Positions 16,889-25,818 of a DNA stretch of 36,648 bases are shown piece after piece. The notes beneath the pieces were generated by a model. It did no database searches and was not told the origin of the DNA. It was given only the letters and a program-made list of their open reading frames with translations. Made by a program: the position numbers and the translations under genes. Position 1 is the stretch's first letter. Every line of letters begins with the position of its first letter. This stretch comes from an uncultured Bacteroidia bacterium (GTDB taxonomy: Bacteria; Bacteroidota; Bacteroidia; NS11-12g; UBA9320): positions 1 to 36,648 of the forward strand of contig CAJQIC010000041.1 in NCBI GenBank assembly GCA_905478335.1. Reading direction: 5' to 3'.

Positions 16889-17521
16889 TTGACTACAAAT
16901 AAAAGGATTTATCTAATCAGACATGGTCAAACCGACTATAATCTAAAGGGAATCGTTCAAGGCAGCGGGATAGATAGCGACTTAAACGCTACAGGGCAAA
17001 AACAAGCTGCGTCGTTTTATCAGTATTATAAAGATGTACATTTTGATTTTGTGTACACGTCTGAGTTGAAACGAACACACCAAAGTGTATCCGGATTTAT
17101 TAATGATGAACTGCGATGGGGCAAGCTTCCCGAATTAAATGAAATTAACTGGGGCGTTTTTGAAGGTCTTGAAACCACGCCTGAATCTCGTAAGGCATTT
17201 CAACAAATCGTGTCTTCTTGGCAAAATGGGGAGTTGCATAAGCCCATTGAAGGTGGAGAGAGTCCGAATGACATGTATCAGCGACAAGAACGCGGTTGGG
17301 GTAAAATACAGGCGGATGGATATGCCAATATTTTAGTTTGTATGCATGGACGCGCCATGCGTAGTTTTTTGTCTTTATTGCTTCAAACACCATTAGCGCA
17401 AATGGATCAATATCCGCATTCGAATTTGTGTTTGTATGTGCTTGAAAAAAATGGAACAGAGACTTGTAAGTTAATTACAGCCAATTCTGTTGATCACTTA
17501 GAAGACGTTAAACCGTCATAA
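16889..17521 (+). CDS. Histidine phosphatase family protein
   Basis: Phosphoglycerate-mutase-like phosphatase. It has the phospho-acceptor block RIYLIRHGQTDYN near the N-terminus, the ELNEINWGVFEG acidic motif and the second active-site His in VCMHGRAMRSFL. The substrate is not predictable; cobalamin-pathway and broad sugar-phosphate phosphatases look alike. The start is uncertain. The frame opens at TTG 16874, which would share its first base with the ATG of the divergent thioesterase gene. TTG 16889 gives the family-typical N-terminus MTTNKRIYLIRHG and is preferred. The 3' end overlaps frr, encoded on the other strand, by 14 bases. Confidence 0.82.
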   Translation: MTTNKRIYLIRHGQTDYNLKGIVQGSGIDSDLNATGQKQAASFYQYYKDVHFDFVYTSELKRTHQSVSGFINDELRWGKLPELNEINWGVFEGLETTPESRKAFQQIVSSWQNGELHKPIEGGESPNDMYQRQERGWGKIQADGYANILVCMHGRAMRSFLSLLLQTPLAQMDQYPHSNLCLYVLEKNGTETCKLITANSVDHLEDVKPS

Positions 17522-18071
17522 TCTCTTTTTCTTTATCAGCGAAAATGGCATCGATTTTATCCGAGAAGCCATCGGTAGACTTTTGAACTTCTGCTTCAGC
17601 GTCTTTAGCCATGTCTTCTGATAATCCGTCTTTCTGCAGCTTTTTTATAGCTTCGTTCGCGTCTCGACGAATATTGCGCAGACTCACCTTTCCGTGCTCT
17701 GCTTCTTTTTTTGCATTTTTCACCAATTCTCGTCTTCGCTCTTCGGTTAGCGGTGGGATGTTGATAATAATCACTTCACCATCGTTCTGAGGGTTGTAGC
17801 CAAGATTGCTGTTAATAATAGCGCGTTCGATATCTTGAACGATCGACTTTTCCCAGGCCTGTACCACAAGTGTCCGGGCATCTGGTGTGTTTACGTTCGC
17901 GACCTGATTTAAGGGTGTTGGAGAACCATAATATTCAACCATGACACCAGATAGCATAGACGGAGAAGCTTTACCAGCTCGCAGTTTTAACAACTCCTTG
18001 TTTAGGTGATCGATGGCTTTTGACATTCTTTCTGCTACAGAGTCAAATACGGGTTTTAATGATTCGTCCAT
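17508..18071 (-). CDS. frr: Ribosome recycling factor
   Basis: Cytoplasmic factor that, with EF-G, splits the post-termination ribosome. The 187-residue length is standard. Recognisable blocks are LLKLRAGKASPSMLSGVMVEYYG, PLNQVANV, LVVQAWEKSIVQDIERAI and IPPLTEERRRELVKNAKKEAEHGKVSLRNIRRDANE. The ATG at 18071 has a TAATTTTG promoter box 16 bases upstream. pyrH, the usual upstream neighbour in many bacteria including Bacteroidota, is not adjacent; the next minus-strand gene encodes an unrelated membrane protein. Confidence 0.97.
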   Translation of the reverse strand: MDESLKPVFDSVAERMSKAIDHLNKELLKLRAGKASPSMLSGVMVEYYGSPTPLNQVANVNTPDARTLVVQAWEKSIVQDIERAIINSNLGYNPQNDGEVIIINIPPLTEERRRELVKNAKKEAEHGKVSLRNIRRDANEAIKKLQKDGLSEDMAKDAEAEVQKSTDGFSDKIDAIFADKEKEIMTV

Positions 18072-18087
18072 TCTTAAATTATTTATA

Positions 18088-18095
18088 CAAAATTA
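18088..18095 (-). promoter_or_regulatory. -7 promoter box for frr
   Basis: TAATTTTG on the minus strand, 16 bases before the frr ATG. It suggests that frr is transcribed on its own, not only by read-through from the upstream membrane-protein gene. Confidence 0.5.
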
Positions 18096-18160
18096 ATGGT
18101 TTTGATGCTATGTAGTAAAATGGTTTTACCCATTTTCTGCACGTTATTGGTTCGTCACTT

Positions 18161-19114
18161 TTACAGTTTTAAATATTCCAATTGTATCAGTACCAATGCA
18201 AACAAAGCAAATAGTACACCAAGATTTGCTAACCATCTTTTTTTAATATGATACATGCCAAAACTAAGGGTAAAACTTAACGGCAAAGCAACCAAGTGCA
18301 TAGAGGTAAACGCGTTTTGTCCAGAGAATACGGCAATGCCAAGCACCATGAATATTTGTAAAAACAACATGTTTACGACACTCCGATTTTTGGTTTGCAT
18401 AAAAGACAGTTGATTGTACATCACCGGAGAAACAATTAAGAGGGTGGCAAAAAGTGTAATGTAGGTATAGAGCTTTCCACTGTTGAATAACGTTGAGATG
18501 TCTAAAGACATAATTAATCGCTCTGGAAGGCCAACAACCCATTCTGGCGATACAAAGAAATAGCCTATTCCGATTGTGCTGAAAACAACCAACACAAACG
18601 ACAATAACACGATAAAGAATTTGTTTAGGTTACTGGCTGTAAATTGGTTCAACAGAATGTAAAGGAAGGGTAATAAATAGATGGATTTCGGGTAGATAAA
18701 CGCGCCTACACACATCAGTATTCCAATGTCCATAAATATCTGGGAATTGGATGTTACTTCATCGTTGTCATAAAAAAGCTTTTGATAAAATACCAACCAA
18801 ACGTAATTGACGGCCAGCGTGTCCCAATGGTGCAACTGATCGGGTAATAAACAGATAATAGCTACATATACAACGGCAGGTAAGGTCGACCACTGGTCAA
18901 AGAATCTAGATTTATGTACGACCCGTTGAAACCAAATGGCTTGCGTAACGACCATAATTACGGGTACAATAAATTTAACTACAGGTTGGTTGAAACCGGC
19001 ATTTTCAAAAGTATAGAAATACAGGTTGCTCAGCGGAATTAATCCGACCAGTGCTATCACCACAATGGAGACAACAACGCTTGTTAAGCCACCTTTTTTT
19101 ATTGTTTTAATCAA
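18161..19114 (-). CDS. DUF6427-type polytopic membrane protein
   Basis: 317-residue inner-membrane protein with about ten hydrophobic segments and short loops, for example 'PLSNLYFYTFENAGFNQP' after the first segment and 'LPDQLHHWDTLAVNYVWLVFYQKLF' in the first third. It resembles the Bacteroidota family DUF6427, which has no known function. Its ATG overlaps the stop of the upstream secreted-protein gene (ATGA), so the two are translationally coupled and may act together. About 90 bases separate it from frr. Confidence 0.65.
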   Translation of the reverse strand: MIKTIKKGGLTSVVVSIVVIALVGLIPLSNLYFYTFENAGFNQPVVKFIVPVIMVVTQAIWFQRVVHKSRFFDQWSTLPAVVYVAIICLLPDQLHHWDTLAVNYVWLVFYQKLFYDNDEVTSNSQIFMDIGILMCVGAFIYPKSIYLLPFLYILLNQFTASNLNKFFIVLLSFVLVVFSTIGIGYFFVSPEWVVGLPERLIMSLDISTLFNSGKLYTYITLFATLLIVSPVMYNQLSFMQTKNRSVVNMLFLQIFMVLGIAVFSGQNAFTSMHLVALPLSFTLSFGMYHIKKRWLANLGVLFALFALVLIQLEYLKL

Positions 19115-20598
19115 TTGGTATAATCCAATTTGAGCAAAGAAAATTTGCGATCTTTAGTTACTGGCAATATTACCCGATTGTAATTAATTTGTTTTGCTTC
19201 CGAAGGAATAATTGAAACAAAATGATTGTCTGATCGCACCAATATTTTATAAGATACTTGGCCATCGGCATCAAACATGTACTGCATCACATCGCCATTG
19301 CTTCTCAGTCTGTCGTTGTAAATGATGTACAGGTGCGACCGCGTATTGGCCACAACAACTGAGCTGTAATAGCCATTGTCGTTAAGTGAACTTTGGCTTT
19401 TGTTGATTAAATATTTCCACTTGATGTTATAGGCAGAATCTAAAGATATGACCAGTACGTCGTCAAAATTGTAAATGTTTCTTGCCATGGTTGTTGGCAT
19501 ACCGTTGATATACGTAATGTCTGTTTCGTTAGAGATAGAAGACCGTTCGGCTACCATGGTAATACCTCCATCTGTATTTGGAATGGCCCTTAACAATTCA
19601 AAATTCCTCACGTCTTCAAATACCGAAGTTTCTTCATCGCCAAACAATTGTTGTTTGAAGTCTTCGGTAAATGCCTGATAGGTAGTTTTTGGCGTTGATT
19701 GACCATCGGGGCTTAAACTGAAATGGAAAATGCCATCTGTGTTTCTGTCTTCGGTTGAAGAATAAAATGCCGTTAGGTTAATTTTATCCTCACTGCGGTC
19801 CCAGGTAAATTGTGCTTTCCGAAGGCTTTTGCCAGAATCTAGTACTTCGTAGTCCCAAAGGCTGTCTTTGGCTGCATTGAACCAATATACTGTGGCTTTT
19901 GGTGTGGCCAGTGCTGTTTTTCTATGTTCTACTTTACGTTGAGCGACTAAGAAAAAGGCATTGCTTCTATCATCAATCAACAAGTTTGTCATAAAAAAAT
20001 TGTTGTATCGAATATCGAGTTTGTAACTGTGTTTTTTGGTCAAGTTTAAATCTTGATCGTACACCTGAACGTTGAGAATTCGTTTATCGTCATCAGACTT
20101 TTCTGTGTAGGCAACCAGTATTTTTTTTCTGTCGTTGCTGAATCGTATGCGGAAGTCTCCTTTATCATAAAAATCCGACAAACTAGACGACACCAAAACA
20201 CGTTGTTTGCCAATTGGGTTGATGTTGTGGTCGTACCAATGACAGTGTACTTCATTCTTCATTGCTTTACGGTCGTAGTGTGCAGTCAATAGCAGCAAAC
20301 CCTTTTTCTGCAACTCGGCATAAAGTAATCTAGATTTTTTTAGTGTTATGTTTTTAGATAAGGCATAACCGAGGTGGTTGCGATAGCGCTCTATGACTAT
20401 GTTTTTGGTTAAAAACTGGTTGCGGTATCTGAGTAAATACAATCCGGTTTCATCCTGGCCAATTACACTGGTGTATGCCGTGCTGCCTTTCAGTTTTCGT
20501 GGGTTAGACCACTCAATATCTTGAGCGGAGGCGTAACCACTAAAAATGAATAGTGAAATGAGTGTCCATCTAATGAATAAAATACCCAACTTTGCCAT
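19111..20598 (-). CDS. Secreted hypothetical protein
   Basis: 495 residues with a clear signal peptide (MAKLGILFIRWTLISLFIFS, cleavage near GYASAQ). The mature protein is rich in short beta strands with repeated patterns such as 'DNHFVSIIPSE' and 'LYIIYNDRLRSNGD'. This hints at a beta-propeller-like or solenoid fold, but I see no repeat clear enough to name one. I do not recognise the family. No lipobox and no C-terminal sorting domain are seen. It is the first gene of a coupled pair with the DUF6427 membrane protein. Its start is 37 bases from the TTG start of the divergent hflX. Confidence 0.6.
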   Translation of the reverse strand: MAKLGILFIRWTLISLFIFSGYASAQDIEWSNPRKLKGSTAYTSVIGQDETGLYLLRYRNQFLTKNIVIERYRNHLGYALSKNITLKKSRLLYAELQKKGLLLLTAHYDRKAMKNEVHCHWYDHNINPIGKQRVLVSSSLSDFYDKGDFRIRFSNDRKKILVAYTEKSDDDKRILNVQVYDQDLNLTKKHSYKLDIRYNNFFMTNLLIDDRSNAFFLVAQRKVEHRKTALATPKATVYWFNAAKDSLWDYEVLDSGKSLRKAQFTWDRSEDKINLTAFYSSTEDRNTDGIFHFSLSPDGQSTPKTTYQAFTEDFKQQLFGDEETSVFEDVRNFELLRAIPNTDGGITMVAERSSISNETDITYINGMPTTMARNIYNFDDVLVISLDSAYNIKWKYLINKSQSSLNDNGYYSSVVVANTRSHLYIIYNDRLRSNGDVMQYMFDADGQVSYKILVRSDNHFVSIIPSEAKQINYNRVILPVTKDRKFSLLKLDYTN

Positions 20599-20635
20599 CT
20601 ACAAACAAAGAACGTAATAAATAACATTCTTAGCA

Positions 20636-21826
20636 TTGAAGAAAGATTCGTATCAAGTAAAAACTGCGGAGTCTGTCGAAAAAGCAGTACTTATCGCTGT
20701 TGAAATTCAAACCCAGAGTCGGGAACAAACAGACGATTTTCTAGCCGAGCTAGAATTCTTGACAATAACGGCGGGAGCACAAGTTGAAAAAATGTTTGTG
20801 CAGCGACTGGCTGCGCCAAATCCAAAAACGTATGTTGGCTCTGGTAAGATAGACGAGGTCGCCAACTATATTGAAAAGAATGGTATCGAAACGGCCATAT
20901 TCGACGATGAATTGTCGCCATCACAAATTCGAAATTTGGAAGCAGAGCTTAAATGCAAGATTATAGATCGAAGCACGTTAATCTTGGACATTTTTGCCAA
21001 AAATGCGAAGACCAATCGAGCAAAAACACAAGTTGAACTGGCGCAAAGCGAATATCTATTACCACGGTTAACCCGGATGTGGACCCACCTTGAAAAACAA
21101 CGTGGAGGAATTGGTATGAAAGGGCCGGGTGAGAAGGAAATCGAAACGGATAGACGGATAATTAGGGATAAGATATCGTTACTTAAAAAGAAATTAGAGC
21201 ACATCGACAAACAAGGTGTTACCCAACGTAAAAGCCGCACAGGTGAATTGCGCTTGGCCCTTGTTGGTTATACCAATGTTGGTAAATCAACCATCATGAA
21301 TGCTTTAACAAACGCCAATATTCTTGCCGAAAACAAGTTGTTTGCGACCTTAGATTCGACCGTGCGAAAGTTGGTGTTGACCAAAGAAGCGGAGGTTTAT
21401 ATCCCGCCTATAATTACGTTGATTTCGGATACTGTTGGGTTTATCCGTAAGCTGCCACATCAGCTTATTGAGAGTTTTAAATCAACTTTAGACGAAATCA
21501 AAGAAGCGGACGTGTTGCTGCATGTTGTAGATATTTCAAGCCCAACGTTTGAAAGTCAGATGCAAATCGTGCAAGAAACGTTAAGTGAAATAGGTGCGGG
21601 TGATAAAAGAACGCTTACTATTTTTAATAAGATTGATGCCTACAATCCTCGCCCAACGTCAGAGGATATATTCGAAGATGAGACGTTACACAATCTAGAG
21701 GATTTTAAGAAAACGTGGTTTGCCAACGAGAATTTGCCGGCTATGTTTATTTCGGCAAAAAATAAAGACGACATCAATATGTTAAGAGCAGAACTATTTG
21801 AGATCTGTAGCAACGTGTATCGGTAG
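20636..21826 (+). CDS. hflX: GTPase HflX
   Basis: Ribosome-associated GTPase that can split stalled 70S ribosomes under stress. The 396 residues comprise the N-terminal HflX domain (KTYVGSGKIDEVANYIEKNG, IFDDELSPSQIRNLE), the coiled-coil linker with RGGIGMKGPGEKEIETDRR, and the G domain with G1 GYTNVGKS (211-218), G3 DTVGFIRKLPHQLIESFKSTL and G4 NKID (near 331). The start is TTG at 20636: an in-frame stop lies six codons upstream at 20618 and no ATG or GTG lies between. The gene stands alone, with 73 bases before the ABC exporter. Confidence 0.95.
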   Translation: MKKDSYQVKTAESVEKAVLIAVEIQTQSREQTDDFLAELEFLTITAGAQVEKMFVQRLAAPNPKTYVGSGKIDEVANYIEKNGIETAIFDDELSPSQIRNLEAELKCKIIDRSTLILDIFAKNAKTNRAKTQVELAQSEYLLPRLTRMWTHLEKQRGGIGMKGPGEKEIETDRRIIRDKISLLKKKLEHIDKQGVTQRKSRTGELRLALVGYTNVGKSTIMNALTNANILAENKLFATLDSTVRKLVLTKEAEVYIPPIITLISDTVGFIRKLPHQLIESFKSTLDEIKEADVLLHVVDISSPTFESQMQIVQETLSEIGAGDKRTLTIFNKIDAYNPRPTSEDIFEDETLHNLEDFKKTWFANENLPAMFISAKNKDDINMLRAELFEICSNVYR

Positions 21827-21899
21827 GTATTTAGCCAATACAAATCCACATTTGTCGAAGTATTGTGTTTGATTTCAGAACCGCTCTTATCTTCGGCCC

Positions 21900-22808
21900 A
21901 TGGCATTTCTTGAAGTGAGTAATGTAACCAAAGGTTACGAAGGTCATTTGGCAATTAAGGATCTAAATTTTTCCATTCCTAAAGGAAGTATTTACGGTTT
22001 ACTTGGACCAAATGGGGCAGGAAAAACGACACTGATTCGAATCATCAATCAGATAACTGCAGCAGATACCGGTGAAGTTGTTTTCGACGGCGAAAAACTA
22101 AACCCAAGTCACATTGCGCGCATTGGATATCTGCCAGAAGAACGTGGTCTGTACAAAAAGATGAAAGTTTTGGAGCAGATTATTTATTTCGGTCGCTTAA
22201 AAAATCTGACTAAAAAGGAAGCGCAGAAACGGGCCTTACATTGGCTCGAGAAATTCGATTTGCTCGACTGGAAATACAAAAAGATTGAAGAGCTCAGTAA
22301 AGGCATGGCGCAAAAGGTTCAGTTTATTTTAACTGTGCTGCACGAGCCTGAATTGATTATTCTAGATGAACCATTTAGTGGTTTTGATCCGGTCAATACA
22401 GAACTCATTAAGGACGAAATCCAACACCTGCGCGACAATGGTGCGACGATTATTTTTTCAACCCATCGAATGGAATCTGTTGAAGAGATATGCGACTATG
22501 TAGGAATGATTAACCTCTCGCAGAAGGTGCTTGAAGGAAGTATTTCTGACGTAAGAAATTCGTTTAAGGAAAACGAGTATGAAGTGTATTACCGAGGTGA
22601 ATTGAACGGTTTGTCTTTCGATGCTAAAGAGGTGAGTAGGGAAGATAGGTTGGCGCTGAACAAAGCCGTTTTTGTGATCGAGCCAGAAAAAGCAAAGGCG
22701 CTTATAAAGGAATTAAACGACACGGTAGACATTGCTTCATTTAGCGAGCAATTGCCAAGTATTAAAGATATTTTTATTAAAAAGGTAGAGGAGGGTAACC
22801 ATGGGTAA
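21900..22808 (+). CDS. ABC exporter ATP-binding subunit (NatA-like)
   Basis: 302-residue ATPase: Walker A GPNGAGKT (about 38-45), signature ELSKGMAQKVQ, Walker B LIILDEPFSGFD, switch His in STHRMESVEEICD. A C-terminal extension of about 75 residues follows, as in NatA/CcmA-type subunits of ABC-2 exporters. The permease gene overlaps its 3' end by eight bases. A near-consensus promoter lies upstream: TTTG, 16 bases, TATCTTCG, 8 bases before the ATG. NatAB relatives export sodium or drugs; the substrate here is not predictable from sequence. Confidence 0.9.
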   Translation: MAFLEVSNVTKGYEGHLAIKDLNFSIPKGSIYGLLGPNGAGKTTLIRIINQITAADTGEVVFDGEKLNPSHIARIGYLPEERGLYKKMKVLEQIIYFGRLKNLTKKEAQKRALHWLEKFDLLDWKYKKIEELSKGMAQKVQFILTVLHEPELIILDEPFSGFDPVNTELIKDEIQHLRDNGATIIFSTHRMESVEEICDYVGMINLSQKVLEGSISDVRNSFKENEYEVYYRGELNGLSFDAKEVSREDRLALNKAVFVIEPEKAKALIKELNDTVDIASFSEQLPSIKDIFIKKVEEGNHG

Positions 22809-24144
22809 GATTGGATTAATTACATGGCGCGAGTATATCACACGCGTACGGAAGAAGTCATTCCTTATAATGACCATATTGGGCCCAGTTTTGATTGCTG
22901 TGTTTTACGGCATCATCATTTTCTTAGCGGTTAACGATAGTATTGGGAAAGACACGGAAAAAGTGTTGGTGTATGATGAATCGAATGCAATTGAAGGCAA
23001 GTTGTATAACGACGACCGAATGGCATTTGAGTACACATCCGATTGGGATGGAAGGGACACAGATTCACTAAATGCCGGGGGCTATACAGGTAGACTCCTT
23101 ATCCCCAATAACTTCAATATCTATAACCCGGACGGGGTTGTTTACGAATCCGAAAATTCGTTATCCATTGAGTCGAAAGAGCGTATAAATAGGCGGATAG
23201 AAAACGCGATTGAGGATGAAAAAATGAGCCAATTGGGTGTGTCGGAAACGGCTATGGATAGTTTGAAAACCTCAGTCTCTTTAAATGCACTGACTTTGGA
23301 TGAGGACGGAGAAGCAAAAAGCAGTAGTACCGAGCTCAATACCGTTATTGGTATGGGTGCCTCATTTGTTATTTATTTCTTCATATTCCTTTACGGTGTT
23401 CAGGTTATGAAAGGTGTGATTGAGGAAAAAACGAACCGTATTGTTGAGGTCATTGTGTCGAGCGTAAAGCCTTTTCAATTAATGATGGGGAAGGTGTTTG
23501 GTCTGGCCCTGGTTGGATTGACACAAATAGTCATCTGGCTCGTCTTTTCTGGAATATTGATGGGTGTCATCTCCTTTATCTTTATCGGAAGCGACATGGG
23601 TAATATTATGGATATGGCCAATTCTGTTCAAGCCATGCCTGCCGATCAAATGGCAGAACTTGGCGTAAATTCAATGATGGTGAATGTGGTGTCGGGCATG
23701 ATGGCGATTAACTGGCCTTTTATCATTCTGTCGTTTATCATTTACTTTTTGGGTGGTTATCTTATGTACTCTGCGCTTTTTGCAGCAGTTGGGGCAGCGG
23801 TAGATGCAGAAACAGATACACAACAGTTTATGCTTCCAATCACCTTGCCATTGGTATTTTCAATTGCGCTTTCCACAAGTGTGGTATTACGCGACCCAAA
23901 CGGTGCCTTAAGTTTTTGGTTAAGCATTATTCCCCTAACTAGTCCGATAGTGATGATGGTGCGTGCACCGTTCTTGAATCTGGCAACACAATGGTGGGAA
24001 GTAGCGTTGTCGATCGGATTGCTAATTACAACATTTTGCTTCACCATTTGGCTGGCTGGTAAAATCTACCGAACAGGTATCTTGATGTACGGTAAAAAAG
24101 CAACCTACAAAGAGTTGTTTAAATGGTTGTTTTATAAGGGGTAG
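22801..24144 (+). CDS. ABC-2 type exporter permease (NatB-like)
   Basis: 447-residue inner-membrane protein of the ABC-2 class. It has one N-terminal helix after 'TWREYITRVRKKSFLIMT'. An extracytoplasmic domain of about 140 residues (roughly 45-185) follows, then about five C-terminal helices. The block 'MKGVIEEKTNRIVEVIVSSVKPFQLMMGKVFG' after the second helix is characteristic of NatB-like permeases and contacts the ATPase. It overlaps the ATPase gene by eight bases, so both are one transcription unit. The start is ATG 22801. Confidence 0.9.
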   Translation: MGKIGLITWREYITRVRKKSFLIMTILGPVLIAVFYGIIIFLAVNDSIGKDTEKVLVYDESNAIEGKLYNDDRMAFEYTSDWDGRDTDSLNAGGYTGRLLIPNNFNIYNPDGVVYESENSLSIESKERINRRIENAIEDEKMSQLGVSETAMDSLKTSVSLNALTLDEDGEAKSSSTELNTVIGMGASFVIYFFIFLYGVQVMKGVIEEKTNRIVEVIVSSVKPFQLMMGKVFGLALVGLTQIVIWLVFSGILMGVISFIFIGSDMGNIMDMANSVQAMPADQMAELGVNSMMVNVVSGMMAINWPFIILSFIIYFLGGYLMYSALFAAVGAAVDAETDTQQFMLPITLPLVFSIALSTSVVLRDPNGALSFWLSIIPLTSPIVMMVRAPFLNLATQWWEVALSIGLLITTFCFTIWLAGKIYRTGILMYGKKATYKELFKWLFYKG

Positions 24145-24185
24145 GGAAATGAAAAGCATTAATAAGGAAATATGCTCTCACTAGT

Positions 24186-24326
24186 TTAATTGCCTGAGGC
24201 CGTCTTGTTTCTTCTACAACGCTCACTGCAAAATTTAACATTTTCCCAATCTCTTTCCCATTTCTTGCGCCATGTAAAGGAGCGATTACAAACGGGACAA
24301 GTTTTAATTGGGAGGTTTTGCTTCAT
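24186..24326 (-). CDS. DUF2256 small zinc-ribbon-like protein
   Basis: 46-residue protein matching DUF2256. It has two Cys pairs, CPVC and CSERC, in the signature '[21 protein letters not shown]', and a basic tail. A bound zinc is likely; function is unknown. A longer frame opens at TTG 24383, but ATG 24326 gives the compact family form and is preferred. In many marine bacteria this gene travels with DUF2805 and a photolyase/cryptochrome-like gene. Here DUF2805 is 72 bases upstream, but no photolyase is in the window. Confidence 0.8.
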   Translation of the reverse strand: MKQNLPIKTCPVCNRSFTWRKKWERDWENVKFCSERCRRNKTASGN

Positions 24327-24398
24327 AACTTTTTCTTCAGAAAGACCATTTGGGGATTTAGAAACATCAGCTAAGCGTACCAAATGATGTACGGTGTA

Positions 24399-24668
24399 TT
24401 AGCGTTTCGATATCTTGTTGTTCGAAATAATCTTTTGACTAGTGGATTTGAAGCGTTGAATTGCTTCACTTCTTTTGTGCAGGTGTTTACTGCTGACGCC
24501 ACTATTTACACGCTTTCTCCACCGTTTAAATGAACTTTCTTTTAATTCTTTCCGCATCAGTTTGATGACATCTGCCTCCGTGCAACCAAATTGTATTTTA
24601 ATGGCTTCAAATGGCGTTCTGTCCTCCCATGCCATCTCAATGATTCTGTCTATTTCCGATTCTGTCAT
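24399..24668 (-). CDS. DUF2805/TIGR03643 family protein
   Basis: 89-residue basic helical protein. The N-terminal 'SEIDRIIEMAWEDRTPFEAIKIQFG' and the following helix-turn-helix-like 'TEADVIKLMRKEL' with 'FKRWRKRV' match the TIGR03643/DUF2805 family. The function is unknown; the basic C-terminus (KHLHKRSEAIQRFKS) could bind nucleic acid. The start is ATG 24668. It is followed in the same direction by the DUF2256 gene, its usual companion. Confidence 0.8.
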   Translation of the reverse strand: MTESEIDRIIEMAWEDRTPFEAIKIQFGCTEADVIKLMRKELKESSFKRWRKRVNSGVSSKHLHKRSEAIQRFKSTSQKIISNNKISKR

Positions 24669-24747
24669 GTCTACTATTAATCTGATATAACTTTATACTA
24701 GAACATAATAAATCTTAGAAAGTGTTGAATAATTTGATTAGAGTAAT

Positions 24748-25029
24748 CTATCTATTCATATAGTCCGAAAACTGCTCGGCATAATCATCATAGTTTTCTT
24801 CTAACATGGTTCTGTATTGCTTCATGAAATAGTCCACTACTTCTTCCTTAGACGCCTTCATGTCATCTGCCGTGTCAAAACCACGAGCACTTACCCAAAC
24901 GTTAAACCTTGAAGTAGCATAAAGCATTGATGCACTTACTTGACCCGGCTTTTGCGCCTGACATTGATTGTTAGACAAGTTTATGTGTTCGTCTGCGCGC
25001 TTGTAAAATTCGTTATCTTGATCTGTCAT
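24748..25029 (-). CDS. DUF3144 family protein
   Basis: 93-residue soluble acidic protein matching DUF3144: 'EFYKRADEHINLSNNQC', 'QVSASMLYATSRFNVWVSA' and 'VDYFMKQYRTMLEENYDDYAEQF'. Function unknown; the family is best known from Proteobacteria. A TTG three codons upstream (25038) is in frame, but ATG 25029 is preferred. It has about 80 bases to the DUF2805 gene downstream. A terminator separates it from the nitroreductase gene upstream. Confidence 0.8.
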   Translation of the reverse strand: MTDQDNEFYKRADEHINLSNNQCQAQKPGQVSASMLYATSRFNVWVSARGFDTADDMKASKEEVVDYFMKQYRTMLEENYDDYAEQFSDYMNR

Positions 25030-25098
25030 GGGGTACAATATATGATTTTGGCCAATGTTGGCAATATTATTTAGTCTTTAACTACACTATCTTAAACA

Positions 25099-25131
25099 CA
25101 AAAAAGCGGTTCAAGTTTCCACCCAAACCGC
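25099..25131 (-). terminator. Intrinsic terminator after the nitroreductase gene
   Basis: On the minus strand GCGGTT...AACCGC (6-bp stem, 14-base loop) is followed by a T6-7 run. It lies 33 bases after the nitroreductase stop and ends that transcription unit. Confidence 0.7.
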
Positions 25132-25163
25132 CTAAGCTTTAAATCTTTCTTACAAGAAGTATT

Positions 25164-25795
25164 TTACTCGACAACCTTAGAAATTGAATTGACCGACTTG
25201 CGAACCTTATTGCCGTGCTGAGTCGCATCTTCATCGCTGCGATACCCGATGGCCAATATCACTGCTGCTTTTAAGCCTTTTTCTTTTAAGCCCAATATTC
25301 TTTCATATTCATCTGCGTCGAAACCTTCCATCGGTGTGCTGTCAATTTTTAGTTCGGCACAAACAGCTAGCGCATTCGACAGCGGGATGTAGGTTTGTTT
25401 GGCAGTCCAGACTTGTTTGTCTTCAATCGACCGGTCATTCATTTTAGCCTTTACAAAGTCACATAACCTTGTAACGCATCTAACGCTATACCTTGTAAAT
25501 TGGATTTAAGCTGCATATACGCATCAATATGTTCAGGCGTTACATCGGCGTAATTACAGAATACAAAAAGATTCGAAGCATCTGTTATTTGGCTTTGCCC
25601 CCATGAGGCAGGTTTAAGTTGCTTTCTAGTTTCAGAAGATTTTACCTCTAATACTTTATACAATTGAAGTCCGTATGAAGAAGCGGATAACCGAATGGCT
25701 TCTTTTATTTTAGCAAGATCTTCTTCACTTACTTTTTTTGAACTGTCGTATTGCTTTGTGGCATATCGCCAGTTTAAATTGTCTATTAACTGCAT
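25164..25795 (-). pseudogene. NfsB-like NAD(P)H nitroreductase, frameshifted
   Basis: Flavin-dependent nitroreductase-family gene split by one missing base. From ATG 25795 the frame reads NLNWRYATKQYDSSKKV..., an FMN-binding type N-terminus, and ends after 'ALDALQGYVTL' at 25451. The next frame begins inside the same protein: FVKAKMNDRSIEDKQVWTAKQTY... to 25164. Inserting one C in the plus-strand CACAT at 25460-25464 (GGTTATGGTGAC on the coding strand) joins them as LQGYGDFVKAKMNDRS and gives 210 residues, the normal length. Both halves are otherwise well conserved, so the break is recent or a sequencing error. It lies 23 bases after the truncated pirin gene, in the same direction. Confidence 0.85.
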
Positions 25796-25818
25796 TGAAT
25801 TGATTTATGGATAAAAAA

